NCBI GenBank assembly: GCA_046294265.1
Contig: JBKBKC010000001.1
Coordinates: 310,001 to 374,000 of the forward strand
Origin: JBKBKC01 sp046294265
GTDB lineage: Bacteria > Pseudomonadota > Alphaproteobacteria > Rhodobacterales > Rhodobacteraceae
DNA length: 64,000 bases
Direction of reading: 5' to 3'
A model generated the notes under the pieces. That model ran no database searches, was not told the DNA's origin, and saw only the letters and a list, made by a program, of their open reading frames with translations. The first letter of the stretch is position 1. Each line of letters opens with the position of its first letter. This document shows, piece after piece, positions 59,778-64,000 of the stretch. A program made the position numbers and the translations under genes.

Positions 59778-60871
59778 GGTGTCTCCGCATAGGGGGGCAG
59801 GCGGGTCTTGCCCGGGAAATCCGGCAGGACACGCATCAGCCGGGCGCGCAGCCCCACCCAGAACGTGCCCAGCGCGGTGATGAAGGTGCCCAGCGCGATC
59901 AGGATGGCAACCCAGTGACCGAACTCGCCCGCCGCCTCGCCCCGGATCAGCCAGGCGATCACGAGGCCGATATAGATCATCCCCGCCGTGACAAAGGACC
60001 GCCGGTCGATCACCAGCGCCAGCACGGAAATAGCCGTCAGCGCCGCCGCCAGGGCTACGATACCCACCGTTCCGCCCAGGTTCAGCAGCGTCAGCGCCAC
60101 GGTATTGACCAGCGCAGGCGCCGCCAGCAGGTGCAGCCAGAACCCGGTGGCCGAATGGCGGCCCATGCGGTGCGGATCGCGCATGTCGAACCACATCGCG
60201 GCCCCAAAGGCGCCGATCCCGAAGATCAGCGTGGCCAGCGCAAGGCCCGTGGTGCTGCGCAGGTCGAATAGGCTGTCGATCCGCCCGCTGTCGGCAAAGG
60301 CGATCACGTCCACCGGCTCCGCCCAGCTGACATAGAGCGCCACCAGCAGCGACAGCCCAACAAAGAACATCGCCACCGGAAGGCGGAACCGCCAGTACCA
60401 CGCGCCCATGGCCGCCGCCCCCGCCAGCGAGACCCCTTGGGCCAGCCGCACCGGATTGGGAAAATCCTGCGACAGCGCCAGCCAGGCCACGATGCCGCCC
60501 ACCCCCAGCCCGAAGGTCACCAGCAGAACGACCGACGGCAGCACCATCCGCCGCCGCAGCGTGAAATAGCCCGCCATCCACCAGGCCACCGCCGCCATGC
60601 TGGCCGGCACGATCGGAAACAGGCCCGAGCCAAAGCCGATCAGCGACATCAGCGCCAGCACGCCCGACAGCAGGATCACGAGGCCTACCGCGATGAAGAT
60701 CTCGGAGAATCCGCGGAAGAACTCAAAGGGCTCATCCTCCTCCTGCATCGCCGCGCGGCCGTCGATACGGCTCTGCGCCAGCGCGATGACAGAGGCCGCC
60801 TGCGCCTCGGTGATGGCACCCGCCGCGACGGCGGCGCGCAGGTCTTCGCGCGACAGGCCGGGCGTTGTCAT
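59774..60871 (-). CDS. DUF2157-family integral membrane protein
   Basis: A 365-residue membrane protein with a short soluble N-terminus (TTPGLSREDLRAAVAAGAITEAQAASVIALAQSR, helical) and about ten hydrophobic helices from residue 55 (IFIAVGLVILLSGVLALMSLIGFG onward). It fits the DUF2157 family, whose function is unknown. It is inserted between hslV (upstream, 4-base overlap) and hslU (downstream, 4-base overlap), so all three are probably made in a fixed ratio. No catalytic motif is visible. Confidence 0.85.
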   Translation of the reverse strand: MTTPGLSREDLRAAVAAGAITEAQAASVIALAQSRIDGRAAMQEEDEPFEFFRGFSEIFIAVGLVILLSGVLALMSLIGFGSGLFPIVPASMAAVAWWMAGYFTLRRRMVLPSVVLLVTFGLGVGGIVAWLALSQDFPNPVRLAQGVSLAGAAAMGAWYWRFRLPVAMFFVGLSLLVALYVSWAEPVDVIAFADSGRIDSLFDLRSTTGLALATLIFGIGAFGAAMWFDMRDPHRMGRHSATGFWLHLLAAPALVNTVALTLLNLGGTVGIVALAAALTAISVLALVIDRRSFVTAGMIYIGLVIAWLIRGEAAGEFGHWVAILIALGTFITALGTFWVGLRARLMRVLPDFPGKTRLPPYAETP

Positions 60872-61425
60872 GCGGCGATGGTCTCGACGGTCAGGTTTCC
60901 GTTGGTATACACGCAGATGTCGGCGGCAATCGCCATGGCGCGGCGGGCGATGGTTTCGGCGTCCATCTCGGTCGCCATCAGGCCCCGCGCGGCGGCAAGG
61001 GCAAAATTCCCGCCCGATCCGATGGCGGCCACGTCATGCTCGGGCTCCAGCACGTCGCCCGCCCCGGTGATGACAAACAGGTCGCGCCCGTCGGTGACGA
61101 TCAGCATCGCCTCCAGGTTGCGCAAGTATTTGTCCATGCGCCAGTCCTTTGCCAATTCCACGGAGGCCCGCGCCAGCTGCCCCGGCAGCGCCTCCAGCTT
61201 TTTCTCCAGCCGTTCCAGCAGGGTAAAGGCATCGGCGGTCGAGCCTGCAAACCCCGCCACCACGTCGCGCCCGCCGGGCGCAAGGCGACGCACCTTGCGC
61301 GCGGTGCCCTTGATGACGGTATTGCCCAAGGACACCTGCCCGTCGCCCGCCACCACAACATGGCCACCGCGCCGCACCGCCAGGATCGTCGTGCCGTGCC
61401 AGCCGGGAAACTGCTCATCGGCCAT
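60868..61425 (-). CDS. hslV: HslV peptidase of the HslUV protease
   Basis: N-terminal-threonine protease of the HslUV complex. 185 residues; processing after Gly11 would expose catalytic Thr12 (HGTTILAVRR). Others: AGDGQVSLGNTVIKGTARKVRRL, GFAGSTADAFTLLERLE and DVLEPEHDVAAIGSGGNFALAAARGLM. First gene of the hslV-DUF2157-hslU run. Confidence 0.97.
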   Translation of the reverse strand: MADEQFPGWHGTTILAVRRGGHVVVAGDGQVSLGNTVIKGTARKVRRLAPGGRDVVAGFAGSTADAFTLLERLEKKLEALPGQLARASVELAKDWRMDKYLRNLEAMLIVTDGRDLFVITGAGDVLEPEHDVAAIGSGGNFALAAARGLMATEMDAETIARRAMAIAADICVYTNGNLTVETIAA

Positions 61426-61464
61426 GATGCCCTCCGTTTTCCCCTATATGGCGTGGGAGGCGCG

Positions 61465-61498
61465 CAAACAAAAGGGGCGGCCATCGCGGGCCGCCCCT
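61465..61498 (-). terminator. Rho-independent terminator after trxA
   Basis: On the minus strand: AGGGGCGGCC stem (10 bp, perfect) with a 6-nt loop followed by TTTTGTTTG, a textbook intrinsic terminator 20 bases past the trxA stop and 40 bases before hslV. It separates addA-trxA from the hslVU transcript. Confidence 0.85.
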
Positions 61499-61517
61499 CG
61501 CACCGGGATGCCGGATC

Positions 61518-61844
61518 TCAGATGGCCGAGCCGATCCAGCTGGCCAGCGCGGCCTTGGGCGCGGCCCCCACCTTGTTCGACACCACTTGCCCGTCCTTGA
61601 ACAGGAACAGCGCCGGAATGCCGCGAACGCCCAGTTCGGCCGGGCTATCGGGGTTTTCGTCCACGTTGACCTTCACGATCTTCACGCGGCCCGCGTATTC
61701 GGTGGCAAGCTCTTCCAGCGCGGGGCCGATCTGGCGGCAGGGGCCGCACCATTCGGCCCAGAAATCCACCACGACGGGGATATCCGACTGGCGGACTTCC
61801 TTGTCGAAGGTGGCGTCGGTCACGGCGACGGTCGCGGCACCCAT
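61518..61844 (-). CDS. trxA: Thioredoxin 1
   Basis: Disulfide reductant of 108 residues. Active site WCGPC at residues 32-36 (VVDFWAEWCGPCRQIGP), cis-Pro in RGIPALFLFKDG. The family length and all landmarks fit TrxA. It follows the addA gene on the same strand (59-base gap) and is closed by a strong terminator. Confidence 0.97.
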   Translation of the reverse strand: MGAATVAVTDATFDKEVRQSDIPVVVDFWAEWCGPCRQIGPALEELATEYAGRVKIVKVNVDENPDSPAELGVRGIPALFLFKDGQVVSNKVGAAPKAALASWIGSAI

Positions 61845-61903
61845 GTCATATCTCCCGAATGGAATGTGTCAGACCTGAAAGCTAGGCACCGCCCCCGCAA
61901 AGG

Positions 61904-64000
61904 TCAAGGGACCACACCGCGCAACAGGGCGGCATCGACCAGCGCGCGCGGCAGCGACATCAGGATGGCGCACCCCGTCCACAGGATCGCCACCTCCACC
62001 GCCCGCCCCGGGAACACCTGGTCAAGCGCATGGGCATAGGCCCCCATCTGGCGCAGGATGCCCTCGGGCACCGCCTCTGGCACGGAGGGGATCGCACGGT
62101 TCGACTTGAAATCCACCGCCAGCACCCGGTCCGGCCCGATCACCAGCCGGTCGATCGCCCCCACCATCCGCCGGCCCCGCCAATCGCAGGCAAAGGGCAC
62201 CTCGGCCAGCGTGCCGGGCGCAAAGATCGGGGCAAGTGCGGGGGCCTCCAGCACCGCCACCGCCTCGGCCAGCAGCCCGGCGCGCTCTGGCACCTCGGGC
62301 AGCAAGGCCTCGGCCAGCCTCGGCCACTCGGCGCGTGGCCAGCCCGGCAGATGCTCCAGCAGCCGGTGCAGGGCCGCGCCAAGGGCCTTTGCCTGTTCCT
62401 CCTCCAGCCCCGCCTCACCCGGCAGCGCCTTTGGCCCCCCCAAGGCCGAAGGGGAGACAGGGCCGGGGGGCCGGGGGGCCGGGGGCGCGGGCACCAGCAC
62501 CCAATCGGGGGCCGAAACAGGCTCTGATATCGCCAAAACCGGCGCGGCCGCAGCCTCGGGCGGCCAGTCGCCAAAGGTCAGCCGCATCCCGCCATCGGGC
62601 AGCGCCGTTGCCCCCGCCGCCGCCATCCCCGCCTGCACCACGCGATACCACACCGGGGCGCTGTCGCTGTCGGGGTCGTCGTCGGGGTCCTTCCCCAGAT
62701 CGCCCGCCGCCGCCACCACAAGCCAGCTTTGCGCCCGCGTCATCGCGACATACAAAAGGCGCATGTCCTCCTCGGCCTCGCGCTGGCGCAGGGCCGCCAT
62801 CGCCTCGGCCATCGCGGGCGGCCGGTCCTCGGCGCGCAGTTTCCAGGCAGGCACGCCATCGGGCAGGGCGATCAGGTCGCCCCCGCGCGGCGGCTGGCGT
62901 CGGGCGGTGTCGGGCAGGATCACCAGCGGCGCCTCCAGCCCCTTGGCCCCATGCACCGTCATCACCCGGATCATGCCGCCCGCCGCATCGGCGCGGCGCT
63001 TGATCTCCACCTCCTCGGCCCGGGTCCAGACCAGAAAGCCGGTCAGGCTGGGCACGCCGTTCCGCTCATAGGCCAGCGCCTGCGCGAGCATCGCGTCGAT
63101 GCCGTCCTCGGCCTCCTGCCCCAGCCGCGCCAAAAGACGCCGCCGCCCGCCATGCCGCGTCAGCAGCCGCTCCAACAGGTCATAGGGCCGCAGGAAATCG
63201 GCCTGCGCCATCAGGTCGGCCAGAACCTCGGCCGCCTCACCCGGCCCCTGCGCCCGCAAGGCATCCCACAGCGAGCCGGGGCGCCCCTGCGCCAACCGAT
63301 AGAGCGCATCCTCCGACCAGCCGAACAGGGGCGAGCGCAGCACCGCCGCCAGCGACAGATCATCGCCGGGCAGGTCGATCACCGACAGGATCGCCAAAAG
63401 GTCGCGCACCGCGATCTCACCGCCCAGCTTCAGCCGGTCCGCCCCCGCCACGGGCAACCGCGCGGCCTTCAGCGCCGCGATGATCTCGGAAAACACCTCC
63501 GACCGCCGCCGCACCAGGATCAGCACATCGCCGGGCGTCAGCGTGCGGCTGTCTCCGGGGCGGTCGGGTACCGGCACCTGCGTGCCGCGCGCCAGAAGGT
63601 CGGCCAGAAACCCCGCGATCCGGCGCGCCAGCACGCGCGCCGGGGCATCCTCGGACACCGTGTCCAGCGGCTGGTCCCAGGGGCCGGGCGGGGCCTCGGC
63701 GGTCTTTTCCACGGCAGGCCACAGGTCGCACCGCCCCGGCATGGTGTCGCGGAACGCGATGTGATGCATCCCCGCGTCCAGCACCGGCCCCCGCGTGGGG
63801 TCGAACGTGGCATCCACCAGCCCCAGGACGGCCGCCGAGGACCGGAACGAATGCGGCAGTTCCAGTTCCTGCAATTCCAGCCCCGCAGAGGCGAAATTCT
63901 GCCGGAACAGGGCCTGTTTTTCCCCGAAGGCCCGCAGGTCGGCGCCCTGGAAGGAATAGATCGACTGCTTGCGATCCCCCACCACGAACAGGGTGCGCGG
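61904..64000 (-). CDS. addA: Double-strand break repair helicase-nuclease AddA, 3' part
   Basis: C-terminal part (about 699 codons visible) of the AddA subunit of AddAB, which resects double-strand breaks for recombination; the start lies outside the window. Superfamily-1 motifs: VGDRKQSIYSFQGADLRAF, MIRVMTVHGAKGLEAPLVILPD (motif V), LLYVAMTRAQSWLVVAAAG (motif VI), and the C-terminal RecB-type nuclease region with VLAVDFKSNRAIP, whose Asp and Lys match the PD-(D/E)xK core. AddB is expected just upstream. Precedes trxA. Confidence 0.94.
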   Translation of the reverse strand, partial: PRTLFVVGDRKQSIYSFQGADLRAFGEKQALFRQNFASAGLELQELELPHSFRSSAAVLGLVDATFDPTRGPVLDAGMHHIAFRDTMPGRCDLWPAVEKTAEAPPGPWDQPLDTVSEDAPARVLARRIAGFLADLLARGTQVPVPDRPGDSRTLTPGDVLILVRRRSEVFSEIIAALKAARLPVAGADRLKLGGEIAVRDLLAILSVIDLPGDDLSLAAVLRSPLFGWSEDALYRLAQGRPGSLWDALRAQGPGEAAEVLADLMAQADFLRPYDLLERLLTRHGGRRRLLARLGQEAEDGIDAMLAQALAYERNGVPSLTGFLVWTRAEEVEIKRRADAAGGMIRVMTVHGAKGLEAPLVILPDTARRQPPRGGDLIALPDGVPAWKLRAEDRPPAMAEAMAALRQREAEEDMRLLYVAMTRAQSWLVVAAAGDLGKDPDDDPDSDSAPVWYRVVQAGMAAAGATALPDGGMRLTFGDWPPEAAAAPVLAISEPVSAPDWVLVPAPPAPRPPGPVSPSALGGPKALPGEAGLEEEQAKALGAALHRLLEHLPGWPRAEWPRLAEALLPEVPERAGLLAEAVAVLEAPALAPIFAPGTLAEVPFACDWRGRRMVGAIDRLVIGPDRVLAVDFKSNRAIPSVPEAVPEGILRQMGAYAHALDQVFPGRAVEVAILWTGCAILMSLPRALVDAALLRGVVP

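Overview
The window is a gene-dense, GC-rich (roughly two thirds G+C by eye) stretch of an alphaproteobacterial main chromosome, almost certainly from a member of the Rhodobacteraceae/Rhodobacterales. The evidence is the gene order (rho-mnmE-mnmG-rsmG-parA-parB beside rdgB-hemW, maf-aroE-coaE-dnaQ beside secB-fxsA-Tim44-mltA-Smr, and addA-trxA-hslV-hslU), the family content (DUF2794, IalB-like secreted protein, Hint-domain protein, biosynthetic-type IlvA) and frequent GTG starts. All gene calls come from reading the sequence; no database search was run.

Layout. 0.1-16 kb: a mixed housekeeping block with an Hpt protein, ilvA and argG (divergent), SCP2 protein, P1 peptidase/cupin pair, DUF2794 protein, asparaginase, IalB-like protein, rlmN, an ArnT-like glycosyltransferase, an alpha/beta hydrolase-OsmC fusion, a LOG-family protein, dapD with an M20 peptidase, and an EamA transporter. 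16-38 kb: HU protein, amn, a methyltransferase and TPP-enzyme pair, an FMN reductase, a divergent FAD oxidase/mnmD pair that looks like a split MnmC, two tandem EamA transporters, slt, dapA, an arsR-permease pair, a third EamA transporter, a Hint protein, an ion channel, smpB, a sulfotransferase/aminotransferase pair, msrA and mutS. 38-52.5 kb: the replication-origin region with grpE-hrcA, rph-rdgB-hemW, parB-parA-rsmG-mnmG-mnmE-rho-hemJ, a probable oriC at about 49.36-49.82 kb, then maf-aroE-coaE-dnaQ running the other way. 52.5-64 kb: secB, fxsA, Tim44-like, mltA, Smr, an MFS transporter, a DUF900-type hydrolase, hslV-DUF2157-hslU, trxA and the 3' part of addA, which runs off the window.

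How the parts work together. Two perfect parS palindromes for the ParB encoded here are built into coding sequence. One forms the end of rdgB and the start of hemW; the other forms the first six codons of mnmG. The oriC candidate carries two perfect DnaA boxes, two one-mismatch boxes and an AT-rich stretch, and transcription of most flanking genes leads away from it. No phage, insertion sequence, CRISPR array, rRNA or tRNA gene was seen.

The less explained parts are: a multi-hairpin intergenic segment at about 5.26-5.41 kb that may be a non-coding RNA; a family of at least six dispersed intergenic repeats between 3.4 and 37.6 kb; a membrane protein gene translationally coupled between hslV and hslU; and a possible gene remnant at 7.18-7.33 kb.
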